NCBI RefSeq assembly: GCF_014905555.1
Contig: NZ_BNGS01000004.1
Coordinates: forward strand, 620,001 to 684,000
DNA from: Streptomyces sp. Y2F8-2
GTDB lineage: Bacteria; Actinomycetota; Actinomycetes; Streptomycetales; Streptomycetaceae
DNA: 64,000 nt
Direction of reading: 5' to 3'
This document shows positions 16,479 through 25,670 of the stretch, piece after piece. Position numbers and translations under genes: made by a program. How positions within the stretch are numbered: position 1 is the first letter of the stretch; each line of letters starts with the position of its first letter. Under the pieces are notes generated by a model. It worked only from the letters and a program-made list of their open reading frames with translations, did no database searches and was not told the origin of the DNA.

Positions 16479-17594
16479 GTGCGCATTGCCGACGTCGAGA
16501 GCTATCCGGTCCGGATTCCGGGCGCCAGTCCGCCGTTCGTCTGGCGTGACGGGTTGCTGGGCAGCCCGCCGGACGGCGAGGCCGCGGTGCTGCGCATCTG
16601 CACCGACGAAGGGGTCGAGGGCGTCGCGATGGCCCCCCGCCGGGGCAGCGCCGTCATCCTGGCGGACCTGCTGGACCGCTTCCTGCGCAAGGAGCTCGTG
16701 GGCCAGGACCCGCTGCAGCGGGAATGGCTGTGGCACCGCATGTGGGAGCTGGACCGCACCGAGGAGCTGCCCCTCTACCTGCTCGGCCTCGTCGACACCG
16801 CGCTGTGGGACCTGGCCGGCAGGCTCGCAGACCGGCCCACCTGGCAGATGCTGGGCGGTTTCCGCACCTCGATCCCTGCCTACGCCTCGACCGTCACCTA
16901 CTCCTCGGTGGAGGAGTACCTGGACATCGCCGACCAGGCCCTGGAGCTCGGATACCCTGCCATCAAGCTCCACGCCTGGGGCGACGCACGCCGCGACGCC
17001 CGGCTGTCGGTGGCCCTGCGGGAACACGTGGGGGACGCGATCCCCCTGATGTTCGACGGGTCCGCCGGATTCGACCTCCCCGACGCGATCTACCTCGGAC
17101 ACGCCTTGTCCGACGCGGATTACCTCTGGTACGAGGAGCCGATCCGGGAGTTCAGCATCACCGCGTACAAGCGCCTCTCCGACGCGGTGGCGGTGCCCCT
17201 GCTGGTGGCCGAGACCTCCGACGGGGCCCACATGAACTCGGCCGACTTCATCCAGGCCGGCGCCGCCACCTTCGGCGTCCGCGCCTCCACCCAACTGCGC
17301 GGCGGCTTCACCGGCGCCATGCGCACCGCCCACCTCGCCGACGCCTACCGGCTGCGCGCCGAGGTGCACGGGCCGGAGATCCCCAACCGGCACCTGTGCA
17401 TGGCCATCTCCAACACCACTTACTACGAGTCCCTGGTCATGGGCAATCCCATCAGCCGCGAGAGCGGCATCGACGCCCAAGGACTCGTCCACGCCCCCAC
17501 CGGGCCCGGCGTGGCGCTGCCCGCCGGCCTGGACTACCCTCCCGCCCTTCAGCGGTTTGTCGACAAGGAGACTTTGACACCGCCGAAGGCCTGA
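16479..17594 (+). CDS. Enolase-superfamily (mandelate racemase-like) sugar-acid dehydratase
   Basis: GTG 16479 lies 8 bases after AAGGGG. The 371-residue product has the capping domain, then the barrel. Metal ligands are Asp193 (LMFDGS), Glu219/220 (WYEEPI) and Glu245 (LVAETSD), with Lys163 in AIKLHAWGD and a candidate general base His297 in AEVHGPEI, at spacings matching mandelate racemase. Two canonical positions differ: the second Lys of K-x-K is His165, and the Asp that partners His297 seems to be Arg268 (FGVRAST). It should remove an alpha-proton from a sugar acid, probably L-fuconate or L-rhamnonate, giving the 2-keto-3-deoxy acid. First gene of the sugar operon. Confidence 0.88.
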   Translation: MRIADVESYPVRIPGASPPFVWRDGLLGSPPDGEAAVLRICTDEGVEGVAMAPRRGSAVILADLLDRFLRKELVGQDPLQREWLWHRMWELDRTEELPLYLLGLVDTALWDLAGRLADRPTWQMLGGFRTSIPAYASTVTYSSVEEYLDIADQALELGYPAIKLHAWGDARRDARLSVALREHVGDAIPLMFDGSAGFDLPDAIYLGHALSDADYLWYEEPIREFSITAYKRLSDAVAVPLLVAETSDGAHMNSADFIQAGAATFGVRASTQLRGGFTGAMRTAHLADAYRLRAEVHGPEIPNRHLCMAISNTTYYESLVMGNPISRESGIDAQGLVHAPTGPGVALPAGLDYPPALQRFVDKETLTPPKA

Positions 17595-17747
17595 TCAGCC
17601 CAGTCCACCCCACTCCCGCCCCGCTCTCACGATCGCCCCGTACCCGACCCTCCACGCCTTCGGTACCTGATCCCTCCACACATCCCCGCTCCGGTGCTTG
17701 CGCCGACATCCCGCGGATCTCCGCAGAACGCAGACATGAGGTCAGTC

Positions 17748-19115
17748 ATGAACAGCGACGTTCCCGTCACCTCCCGCCGCCAGGTCAGACGCGTTGCCGG
17801 CGCGGCCCTGGGCGCCGTCTTCCTTCTCGCGCTCGCCGCCTGCGGCAGCGCGGATCCCGGGACAGCCGGGGCGTCCTCCTCCCCCGCGACCTTCAAGCCT
17901 GTGAAGCAGGAGGAAGGAAGCCAGATCACGGTCTGGGCGGACGCCGCCCGAGTCCCCGGCGTGCAGGCCTATCAGAAGGCTCACCCGGACGTGAAGATCA
18001 AGATCGTCACGTACAGCGGGGACGCCAACGGCGCCAATGACCTGCAGACAAAGGTCCGGCTGTTCGACCGGAGCGGCAGCGGCTGGCCGGACGTCGCCTT
18101 CAGCGCCAACGTCAACGACGGCACCTGGGCCTCCCAGGGCAAGACCCCCTATGCGGCGCCCGTCGACAAGGGCCTGATCCCCGAGTCCACGCTGAAGGGC
18201 TTCGCGCACGGCTCGCTGGGCCCCTGCACCTTCAACGGCACCACCTACTGCCTACGCAACGACCTGGCCCAGAACGTGCTCTGGTACAACAAGGAGCTCC
18301 TGGACAAGTTCGGCTACTCCGTCCCGACCACCTGGGAGGAGTACGAGGCACTCGGCAAGAAGGTCGCCGAGGAGCACCCCGGTTACCTGGTCGGAACCGC
18401 CGGGGACGCCTGGAGCCCCGAGGTGTACTTCTGGGCGAGCCAGTGCCCTGCCAGCTCAGTGACCGACGCCAAGAAGGTCAAGGTCGACCTGCAGGACGCC
18501 AAGTGCACCCGGATGGCGAAGCTGCTCGACGGGCTGATCGCCAAGGGTTCGGTCTCCAAGGACACCGTCTTCAGCGCCGGCTTCATCAAGAAGGAGGCGA
18601 GCAAGGTCCTCATGCTCCCCGGCCCTTCCTGGTACGGCCAGGTGCTCTTCAACTCCACCTTCAAGATCCCCAAGGGGCAGATCGCCGCCGCCTCGCCGCT
18701 GAAGTTCGAGGGCGACGCCAAGAACTACACCGGCAACGTCGGCGGCGGGCTGTGGTTCGTCTCCTCCCACAGCAAGAACCTCAAGGCGTCCGCCGACCTG
18801 GTCACCTGGATGACGACCTCCAACGACTACCAGGCCACCGCGGGCACCTACCCCGCGTACAAGGAGGCAGCCGTCGCCTGGCTCGCCGGCCAGAAGAAGA
18901 CCGGCTACTTCGCCCAGGACGTCGGCCCGGTCTTCCAGGAGGCGGCGGAACTCATCTGGCCCGGCTGGTCCGCCACCCAGTACAGCCAGGAAGCGATCTA
19001 CTCCTCCACCGTGGTCCCGGCCCTGAACTCGGGCAAGACCCTCACCGACACCCTGGGCACCTGGCAGACGGCCATCACCGACAAGGCCAAATCCCTCGGA
19101 TACACCGTCAACTAG
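17748..19115 (+). CDS. Sugar ABC transporter substrate-binding lipoprotein
   Basis: ATG 17748 follows GAGG by 6 bases; 17736 in the same frame is possible but lacks a site. The 455-residue product has a lipoprotein signal (LLALAACGSAD, acylated Cys) and the MalE/UgpB-type two-lobed fold, starting ITVWADAARVPGVQAYQKAH, with LWYNKELLDKFGYSVPTTWEE in the first lobe and GGGLWFVSSHSKN in the second. It captures a mono- or oligosaccharide released outside, likely by the co-regulated beta-helix hydrolase. Second gene of the operon, 153 bases after the dehydratase and 12 before the first permease. Confidence 0.93.
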   Translation: MNSDVPVTSRRQVRRVAGAALGAVFLLALAACGSADPGTAGASSSPATFKPVKQEEGSQITVWADAARVPGVQAYQKAHPDVKIKIVTYSGDANGANDLQTKVRLFDRSGSGWPDVAFSANVNDGTWASQGKTPYAAPVDKGLIPESTLKGFAHGSLGPCTFNGTTYCLRNDLAQNVLWYNKELLDKFGYSVPTTWEEYEALGKKVAEEHPGYLVGTAGDAWSPEVYFWASQCPASSVTDAKKVKVDLQDAKCTRMAKLLDGLIAKGSVSKDTVFSAGFIKKEASKVLMLPGPSWYGQVLFNSTFKIPKGQIAAASPLKFEGDAKNYTGNVGGGLWFVSSHSKNLKASADLVTWMTTSNDYQATAGTYPAYKEAAVAWLAGQKKTGYFAQDVGPVFQEAAELIWPGWSATQYSQEAIYSSTVVPALNSGKTLTDTLGTWQTAITDKAKSLGYTVN

Positions 19116-19127
19116 CGAAGCGGACCG

Positions 19128-20048
19128 ATGACCACCCACCTCGCAACGGAGCGGAGCGGCCGCCGCGGCGGCCGCTCGGCCCGCAACCCGGTCGGACGCG
19201 CCGGTTACGTCTTCGTCTCCGGCTACGTCCTCCTCCTGCTCGCCTTCGGCGTCCTGCCCACCGGTTACGCGGTGTGGCTGGCACTGTCCAACTCCCGCAA
19301 CCAGCTCGTCGGGATCGGCAACTTCACCCGGACGTTCACCGACTACCGCTTCGGACCGGCCTTCCTCCACATCGGCCTGTACCTGGTGATCTGGCTGGCC
19401 AGCCTGATGATCCTGGTGGTGCTGCTCTCCCTGATGCTGCACGGCCGCATGCGCAGGGCCTCCACCACCCTGAGGTTCCTGTTCTACCTGCCGGGTGCCC
19501 TCGCCGGGGTGGCGAGCGTACTGCTCTTCCTGATCCTCCTCGACCCGGCCGCCAGTCCCGTCGGCTGGCTGCTCAAGGGCTTCGGCTGGAACACCCTCGC
19601 CCAGGTCAACGCCCCCGGCCACCTGCCGGTTCTCTTCACCGTCATCGCCTTCTGGACCGGGGCCGGCGGCTGGATCGTGGTCATGTACGGCGCGCTCAAC
19701 AGCATCCCGGACGAAATCCTGGAGGCCGCCCGCATCGACGGCGCCAGCACGCTCCAGATCGCCCTGCGCATCCAGATCCCCATGATCACCAAGTGGATCG
19801 CGTACATGCTGATCCTGGCCTTCGCGGCCGGCACCCAGCTCTTCGTCGAGCCACAACTGGTCTCCCTCGCCAGCTGGGGCATGATCCCCGACAGCTGGTC
19901 ACCGAACCAGCTGTCCTACCAGTACGCCTTCCAGGCGGGCGACTTCAACGGCGCGGCGGCGCTCTCCGTCGACCTCCTCATCCTGGGCCTGGCCTGCGCG
20001 GCGCTCGTCGTCTTCCGTACCGGCCTGTTCGACAGGGGCGAACGATGA
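19128..20048 (+). CDS. Sugar ABC transporter permease 1 (MalF/UgpA type)
   Basis: The 306-residue membrane protein has six hydrophobic segments, beginning VFVSGYVLLLLAFGVLP, and the EAA loop EILEAARIDGASTLQIALR that docks an ATPase. It starts 12 bases after the binding protein stop and its TGA overlaps the next ATG. No ATPase gene is in the operon, so it probably shares a general MsiK-type ATPase encoded elsewhere, as is usual for Streptomyces sugar importers. Confidence 0.93.
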   Translation: MTTHLATERSGRRGGRSARNPVGRAGYVFVSGYVLLLLAFGVLPTGYAVWLALSNSRNQLVGIGNFTRTFTDYRFGPAFLHIGLYLVIWLASLMILVVLLSLMLHGRMRRASTTLRFLFYLPGALAGVASVLLFLILLDPAASPVGWLLKGFGWNTLAQVNAPGHLPVLFTVIAFWTGAGGWIVVMYGALNSIPDEILEAARIDGASTLQIALRIQIPMITKWIAYMLILAFAAGTQLFVEPQLVSLASWGMIPDSWSPNQLSYQYAFQAGDFNGAAALSVDLLILGLACAALVVFRTGLFDRGER

Positions 20049-21010
20049 CCACGGCTCCCACGACCACAGCCCGCCGAACCCCGCCGCCCCGTACCGCCGG
20101 CGCCCGCACCAGCCCGAGGAAGCCCATGCACCGGACGCGCCGCCCACGCTCACTGGCCGCCCGGTTGGCCTGGCTCATCGTCATGACCCTGGCCGTGCTG
20201 TTCTTCTGTGTGCCGGTGGTGTGGCTCCTGCTGGCCACGACCAAGACCGACGGCCAGATCGTGCGGGACAACCCGTTCTCCTTCGGGTCCCCCACCGCGA
20301 TCGCCGACGCCTGGCACCATCTCTACGCCTTCCAGGAAGGCGCCATCCTCACCTGGCTGAAGAACTCGGCGCTCTACACGTTCGGCGCGCTGGCCATCAC
20401 GCTGGTGACATCGATTCCCGCCGGGTACGCGCTGGCTCTCACCCAGTTCATCGGGCGCCGGATGCTGTTGACCATCACCATGCTCGTGATGCTCATGCCG
20501 ACGGCCGCGATGGTGCTTCCCCTGTATCTGGGGATGAACGCCGTGCACCTGGACGGCACGATCTGGTCGGTGATCCTGCCCTTCTCCTTCTTCCCGTTCG
20601 GGGTCTACCTCACTTACATCTACTTCTCCTCCAACGTCCCCGCCGACCTGCTGTCCGCCGCGCGGATCGACGGCTGCTCGGAGTGGCAGGTCTTCCGTCT
20701 CGTCGCGATGCCGCTGGCCAAGCCGGTGATCGCCCTGGTCGGGTTCTTCAACTTCGTCGGCAACTGGAACAACTTCTTCCTGCCTTTCGTGATGCTCCCC
20801 GACAGCTCGCAGTATCCGGCGCAGGTGGGGCTGAACAACCTGCTCGCCGCCTCGCCGCTGTTCAACACCTCCAGCGGCACCGGCAACCAGATCATGCGGC
20901 CCGAACTGGCCCTGGCCACCCTGGTCACCATCGTCCCCGTGCTGATCGTCTTCCTCTTCTCCCAGCGCGCCCTCGTGGCCGGCATGCTCGCCGGCGCGAC
21001 CAAGGAGTAA
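20045..21010 (+). CDS. Sugar ABC transporter permease 2 (MalG/UgpE type)
   Basis: ATG 20045 overlaps the preceding stop (ATGA), implying translational coupling. The 321-residue product has a basic, Pro/Thr-rich N-terminus of 45 residues, then six membrane segments (first around AWLIVMTLAVLFFCVPVVW). The cytoplasmic EAA loop is LLSAARIDGCSEWQVFRLV. It forms the second half of the channel with permease 1. The stop is followed by the mutarotase start after 4 bases, with the mutarotase ribosome site AAGGAG inside the last codons. Confidence 0.93.
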   Translation: MTTAPTTTARRTPPPRTAGARTSPRKPMHRTRRPRSLAARLAWLIVMTLAVLFFCVPVVWLLLATTKTDGQIVRDNPFSFGSPTAIADAWHHLYAFQEGAILTWLKNSALYTFGALAITLVTSIPAGYALALTQFIGRRMLLTITMLVMLMPTAAMVLPLYLGMNAVHLDGTIWSVILPFSFFPFGVYLTYIYFSSNVPADLLSAARIDGCSEWQVFRLVAMPLAKPVIALVGFFNFVGNWNNFFLPFVMLPDSSQYPAQVGLNNLLAASPLFNTSSGTGNQIMRPELALATLVTIVPVLIVFLFSQRALVAGMLAGATKE

Positions 21011-21014
21011 GGAC

Positions 21015-21347
21015 ATGGCAGCTCCCCTCCGTGTCGGCTCTGTGATCCGGCTGCGTCCGGACAAGGCCGAGGAGTACCTCGCACTGCACCGCGCCGTCCC
21101 GGCCCCCGTGCTCGCGGCACTGCGCAGAGCGCATATCACGAACTACTCGATCTTCCTGCGGGACGGCACCCTGTTCGCGTACTACGAGTACACGGGCGAG
21201 GACTACGCCTCGGACATGGCCGCCATCGCCGCGGACCCCGACACCCAGCGGTGGTGGACCCTCACCGACCCCTGCCAGCTCCCCCTTGACAGTGCCGCCG
21301 AAGGCGAACGCTGGGTCGAGGCGGAAGAGGTCTTCCACCTTGACTGA
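21015..21347 (+). CDS. L-rhamnose mutarotase family protein (RhaM/YiiL-like)
   Basis: The 110-residue alpha/beta-barrel protein has the family pattern: Tyr and His in EEYLALHRAVPAPVLAALR, an NYSIFL strand, and the DPDTQRWWTLTDP loop with paired Trp. These residues line the active site that interconverts alpha and beta anomers of L-rhamnose or related 6-deoxysugars. It starts 4 bases after the permease stop with AAGGAG. Its presence supports an L-rhamnose or L-fucose substrate for the operon. Confidence 0.9.
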   Translation: MAAPLRVGSVIRLRPDKAEEYLALHRAVPAPVLAALRRAHITNYSIFLRDGTLFAYYEYTGEDYASDMAAIAADPDTQRWWTLTDPCQLPLDSAAEGERWVEAEEVFHLD

Positions 21348-21350
21348 GCG

Positions 21351-21887
21351 GCACGGCACCACGCGGGCGTACGCACCTTCGACACCGCCCCGCACTACGG
21401 ACTTGGGTTGTCCGAGCGCCGCCTGGGTGCCGCGCTGCGCGGCCGGGACCGCGACGCGTACACCGTCTCCACCAAGGTCGGGCGGCTGCTCGAACCCGAC
21501 CCGGAGGGCGGCCGCGGGGACGATCTCGCCCACGGTTTCGCCGTGCCCGACACTCACCGCCGCGTCTGGGACTTCAGCTCCGACGGCGTCCTGCGCTCCC
21601 TGGAAGCGAGCCTGGATCGCCTCGGCCTGGACCGTGTGCACATCGCCCTGCCGCACGACCCGGACCACCACGCCGAGCAGGCCCTCACCGAGGCGTACCC
21701 GGCGCTGGAACGGCTGCGCGGTGAAGGCGTCGTCAAGGCGATCGGCATCGGAGCGAACCAGTGCGCGCTCCCCGCCCGCTTCCTGCGCGAGACCGACATC
21801 GACGTCGTGCTGCTCGCCGGCCGCTACACCCTCCTGGAGCAGGAGGGGCTGGCGGAGGTACTGCCGGAGGCCGCCGACAGCAGATGA
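21351..21887 (+). pseudogene. Truncated D-threo-aldose 1-dehydrogenase (L-fucose dehydrogenase-like AKR)
   Basis: The frame enters aldo/keto reductase sequence without a start: AGVRTFDTAPHYGLGLSERR, then STKVGRLLEPDPEGG, SLDRLGLDRVHIALPHDPDH and LAGRYTLLEQEG. The STKVGR and RYTLLEQ motifs fit the D-threo-aldose/L-fucose dehydrogenase group, which oxidises L-fucose to the lactone. Roughly 35-40 N-terminal residues, including the NADP-binding start, and about 110 C-terminal residues are missing. Catalytic Asp and Tyr (DTAPHYG) remain. It lies directly after the mutarotase, so it was once the next operon gene. A TTG at 21408 could start a fragment, but it would be inactive. Confidence 0.8.
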
Positions 21888-22112
21888 TATGGATCCGCAC
21901 CACCGCCCTGCAGGCCGCGGTGACCGCGCACCAGCGCGGCTCGGCTACCAGTCGTTCGCAGCCCGTGGATGCGCACAATCCTCGAGAACCTTACGCAGGA
22001 CACATCAGCCGACCTCTTCTAGTCGACTGACAAGCGAACGCAGATGTTCACCACTTCGGGAGGCACCGAGAATGCGAACGGTCTGAGCCCTGCGACTGCG
22101 CAGGACTGAGGG

Positions 22113-22310
22113 TTCAGTCCCGCCGGTCGTTGCCCGTGTGCCACCGCCGCACCCACTCCTCGAACCCCATGCCTGACCACCGGTCGCCGGGATGACGCCG
22201 ACGTCGGCGACCATCCACACCTCACCGCGACGGGGGCCGGTGGTGAGCAGGAGCCAGAAAGGCTGCCCGTCCTCGGGCCCAAGAACGATGGCCACTTCTG
22301 GCAACTCTCA
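22113..22310 (-). pseudogene. SMI1/KNR4 (SUKH-type) protein, C-terminal remnant
   Basis: On the minus strand EVAIVLGPEDGQPFWLLLTT and GEVWMVADVGVIPA continue after a frameshift as MGFEEWVRRWHTGNDRRD and a stop. The final GFEEWVRRW motif is typical of bacterial SMI1/KNR4 proteins, many of which are toxin immunity proteins. The N-terminal half is absent. Confidence 0.55.
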
Positions 22311-22467
22311 CCCCCGGAGGTGTCCCGGCACCTCGCCGTCCTGCGCCGCCCTGCGCCGCGCGGGCCTGCTCACGGCCCGGCGGCACGGCCGTTACGTCCG
22401 TTGCACCCTCAAGCTGCCCGACGTGACGGCGCTGGGCGCCGACCTGCTGGCGGCCGTACTGCGCTGA
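22290..22467 (+). pseudogene. ArsR-type winged-helix regulator remnant
   Basis: QLSPPEVSRHLAVLRR in one frame continues as RRAGLLTARRHGRYVRCTL and DVTALGADLLAAVLR in another. This is the recognition helix and wing of an ArsR-type repressor, broken by a short duplication of CTGCGCCGC. Only the last 55 residues are left. Confidence 0.6.
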
Positions 22468-22597
22468 GTGGCTTCCGTCCATCGGAACGCGGGCGACCAC
22501 CCGTACCCCGGCTGCGGCTGCACGGGCACTCAGCCCTGGTCGACCGCCGGTCCGTCCCGCAGGACATACCACCTGCAGGACGGGTGCAGCCGCGAAG

Positions 22598-22629
22598 CCG
22601 GTGACGCAGCGGGAGAGCCGCGTCACCGG
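22598..22629 (-). terminator. Terminator of the GabP-like permease gene
   Basis: CCGGTGACGC (22598-22607) pairs perfectly with 22620-22629 around a 12-nt loop, 39 bases past the permease stop at 22669. Confidence 0.7.
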
Positions 22630-22668
22630 CGGGTCGGGGCGGCCGCGGCCGTGTGCCGACCAGGTTTC

Positions 22669-24123
22669 CTACGACGGCATGGCCTCGCCCTTGCGGGCTT
22701 TCCGTGCCAGCCGTTCGCGGACCAGCGCGAAGGCCACCACACCGGCGGCCACCAGGGTGGACAGGACCACCTGGTCACGGCCGCCGCCCTCGGTCGTGTC
22801 GGTCAGCATGTATCCCAGTACGAATGTGATCATCGCGATGGTGGCCCAGGTGAGGTACGGGTAGAGCCACATCCTGACGATCAGCTTCTCCGGCGACTCC
22901 CGCTGGATGATTTTGCGCATCCTCAGCTGGGAGAAGCAGATCACCAGCCAGACGAACAGGGCGATGGCGCCGGAGGAGTTGAGCAGGAACTGGAAGACCG
23001 TGTCCGGCCACAGGTAGTTGAAGGCGACCGCGACGAAGCCGAAGACCACGGAGGCCAGGATGGCCGTCTGCGGGACTCCGCGTCGGGTGGTGCGGGCGAA
23101 GGCGGCTGGTGCGTCGCTGCGCCGGCCGAGCGAGAACGCCATCCGGGACGCGGTGTAGAGGCCGGAGTTGAGGCAGGACAGCACGGAGGTGAGCACGATG
23201 GCGTTCATGATCTCGCCGGCGTGCGGGATGCCGATGGAGTTCAGTGCGGCGACGTACGAGCCGTCCTTGAGGATCGCCGGGTCGTCCCAGCGCAGCAGCG
23301 ACACCACGATGAGGATCGAGCCCAGGTAGAACACCGCGATCCGCCAGATCACGCTGTTGGTGGCCTTGGTGACCGCGCCTCGCGGGTCCTCCGACTCGCC
23401 GGCCGCCAGCGTGACGATCTCGCTGCCCATGAAGGAGAAGACCACCATCAGGATGCCGGTGAGGATCGCGCCCGGGCCGTTGGGCAGGAACCCGCCGTGC
23501 GCGGTGAGGTTGGTGAAACCGGACGCGGGGTGGTCGGAGCCGGGCAGCAGGCCGAAGATCGCGAGTCCGCCGATCACGATGAACGCGGCGATGGCGACGA
23601 CCTTGATGCCGGCGAACCAGAACTCGAACTCGCCGTAGGAGCTGACCGAGGCGAGATTGGTGGCGGTGAGGACGACCATGACGATCAGGGCCCAGCCCCA
23701 CTGCGGGACCGCGGGGATCCAGCCGGCCAGGATCTTGGCGCCGGCGGTCGCCTCGACCGCGAGCACCACGACCCAGAAGAACCAGTACAGCCAGCCGATG
23801 GTGAGGCCGGCCCAGCGGCCCAGCGCACGGTCGGCGTAGGCGGAGAACGATCCGGAGGTGGGATTGGCCGCGGCCATCTCGCCGAGCATCCGCATGACGA
23901 GGACGACGAGGGCACCGACGAGCAGGTAGGAGATCAGGATGCCGGGACCTGCAGCGGCGATGCCGGATCCGGAGCCGACGAACAGGCCGGCGCCGATGAC
24001 ACCGCCGATCGCGATCATCGACAGGTGGCGGTTCTTCAGCCCGGCTTGCAGGCCGGATCCTTCTGAGGCGCTTTCGTTGGTGGTCACCGGATCGGGAGCG
24101 GATACAGGGGGACGTGTTGACAT
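22669..24123 (-). CDS. Amino-acid permease, APC family (GabP/AnsP-like)
   Basis: ATG 24123 (MSTRPPVSAP) is preferred; the upstream extension to 24246 is Pro/Arg-rich and unconserved. The 484-residue product has 12 predicted membrane helices. The first carries the APC signature IAIGGVIGAGLFVGSGSGIA; helix 6 contains FMGSEIVTLAAGESEDPR. These fit proton-coupled uptake of GABA or another neutral amino acid. Loop sequences such as ASRMAFSLGRRSDAP are also typical. A terminator follows and a GntR regulator lies upstream on the other strand. Confidence 0.92.
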   Translation of the reverse strand: MSTRPPVSAPDPVTTNESASEGSGLQAGLKNRHLSMIAIGGVIGAGLFVGSGSGIAAAGPGILISYLLVGALVVLVMRMLGEMAAANPTSGSFSAYADRALGRWAGLTIGWLYWFFWVVVLAVEATAGAKILAGWIPAVPQWGWALIVMVVLTATNLASVSSYGEFEFWFAGIKVVAIAAFIVIGGLAIFGLLPGSDHPASGFTNLTAHGGFLPNGPGAILTGILMVVFSFMGSEIVTLAAGESEDPRGAVTKATNSVIWRIAVFYLGSILIVVSLLRWDDPAILKDGSYVAALNSIGIPHAGEIMNAIVLTSVLSCLNSGLYTASRMAFSLGRRSDAPAAFARTTRRGVPQTAILASVVFGFVAVAFNYLWPDTVFQFLLNSSGAIALFVWLVICFSQLRMRKIIQRESPEKLIVRMWLYPYLTWATIAMITFVLGYMLTDTTEGGGRDQVVLSTLVAAGVVAFALVRERLARKARKGEAMPS

Positions 24124-24864
24124 CTCGGCATCCAGGGGCAGATGGGGACGGCGGAAGGGGCCTGCGGGATCGGGCGGGGGTGGCCGCGTGGATTCCACAG
24201 GATGGAGCGTGTGGGGGCGCCGGGTCGGAGGGCGGGTGGCGATCACGGTCGCGGAGCGGGCATGGTGGACCGTGGCCTCCGGGCCGGCGCCTGTCGTACC
24301 GGTCGCGTCGGCGGTGCCCAGGAAAATAGTTCAAGGCGATCAGAAAAAACAAGGGGTCCGACCGTCCGCCCGCCGCTTCCCCGGGGGACCCCCACCCCGC
24401 ACACGCCCTTTCGCGGCGCGGCGCCGGACGTCGCTCACGGGCGCACAGAGACGCAAAAGCCCTGCTCAACCCCCGACTGGCGGTCCGCCGAGCCGACCCG
24501 AGCACCCGGCATCAGGACCGGTCGAGCCGGGGTCTTGTTTAACTGTTCACCTTGCTCTAATTTCTCCTCCATCGCGATCCGCTCGTTCCGTCGCGACGCC
24601 CGCACACTGCCGTCTCACGGCTGTTCCGGGCTGATGCGGAACCTCCTCCCCACGTTCCCCCTCACTCTGGGAGCCCCATGCACCACACCGTGGAATCGTC
24701 GCGGGAACCCCCGAAGGCCCCTCCCGCTCACCCTGCACGAGCCTGCCCTCGGCGGGGCACACGCCGAGAGGCGGACACGGGATGCCAACCGGCGTGATGT
24801 CCAGCCCGCGATACCCGTTCGCCGGGGGCCACGACCACGATCAGCGGGCCGTTAGGGTGGCGCC
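24124..24864. other. Long divergent intergenic region
   Basis: No gene is supported in 740 bases. It contains unusually A/T-rich patches for this genome (about 24318-24350 and 24535-24570), which probably hold the promoters of the permease (minus) and the GntR gene (plus). On the minus strand TTGAAC near 24335 could be a -35 element. Confidence 0.4.
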
Positions 24865-25599
24865 GTGGTGAATGCAGCGGGCAAGTTCGGGCCGTACAAC
24901 CAGCCGGGCCCGGCCCCTACGACCCCGATCACCGGCGTGGGGCACGCCCGCGTGCTGCCCCTCGGGGGTCAGAGCGGATCGGATCTCGTCCGGTCGCGGA
25001 TCGCATTGCGGGTACGCCTGCGATCCGTGCGTCCGGGGGACCGGCTGCCGGACGCCGGGGTCCTCGCCGAGGAGTTGGGAATTGGCGAGATCACCGTGCG
25101 CCGCGCACTGGAGGGTATGTGCCAGGACGGCCTGCTCGACCGCCGACGCGGACGGGCCGGCGGAACCTTCGTCGCGCAGGGCTGGGACACCGTCGTAGCC
25201 CTGATGTACGACGCCGAGGAGGCGGCTTCACTGGACGCCTTCCACCTGCTGCTCGAATGCGGACTGGTGGCGCACGGTTCGGGAGAGGTCCCGGAAGAGC
25301 GGCTGGACGGACTTCGTACGCTGGTCGAGGAGATGGAACTGGCTGACGACCCGGCACGCATGGCCGAGTTGGAGACCCGCTTCCACCTGGACCTCGCGGA
25401 GGCGCTCGGCGGCGCCGGAATCCGCGAGTTCGCCGCCGATCTGCTCGGCCGCCTGTGCCTGCTCCTGCCCGCACCGCAGCCCGAGGTGGTACAGGCGCAG
25501 AACCGCTGTCACATCGAACTGCTCACCGAGCTCGCACGGGGTGCCACCGATCCGGCCGTACAGGCGGTGAAGGCACACCAGAGTTCCTGGCGCCGCTGA
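24865..25599 (+). CDS. GntR-family regulator (FCD type)
   Basis: GTG 24865 gives a 244-residue product with a 35-residue variable N-terminus. The winged helix follows, with DRLPDAGVLAEELGIGEITVRRALEG and the wing RRRGRAGGTFVAQG. An FCD-like helical domain comes next (ETRFHLDLAEALGGAG, NRCHIELL), with the Asp/His positions of a metal-bound effector pocket. Seventy-two bases separate it from the downstream permease on the same strand, so it probably autoregulates with that gene and may also act on the divergent GabP-like permease. Confidence 0.85.
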   Translation: MVNAAGKFGPYNQPGPAPTTPITGVGHARVLPLGGQSGSDLVRSRIALRVRLRSVRPGDRLPDAGVLAEELGIGEITVRRALEGMCQDGLLDRRRGRAGGTFVAQGWDTVVALMYDAEEAASLDAFHLLLECGLVAHGSGEVPEERLDGLRTLVEEMELADDPARMAELETRFHLDLAEALGGAGIREFAADLLGRLCLLLPAPQPEVVQAQNRCHIELLTELARGATDPAVQAVKAHQSSWRR

Positions 25600-25670
25600 C
25601 GCCCTCGGCCGGCCCGACTGCCGACAACCCGCGCACCATCACGCCGCCACACCGTACGAGGAGTTGCCTC

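Noticed and set aside
18443..20050. Continuous plus-strand frame of Arg/Pro/His-rich sequence through the transporter genes
   Set aside because: A shifted-frame shadow of the binding protein and first permease; the real permease 2 starts at 20045 with an ATGA overlap.
22468..24066. 532-codon plus-strand frame
   Set aside because: Asp/Gly/His-rich antisense of the GabP-like permease.
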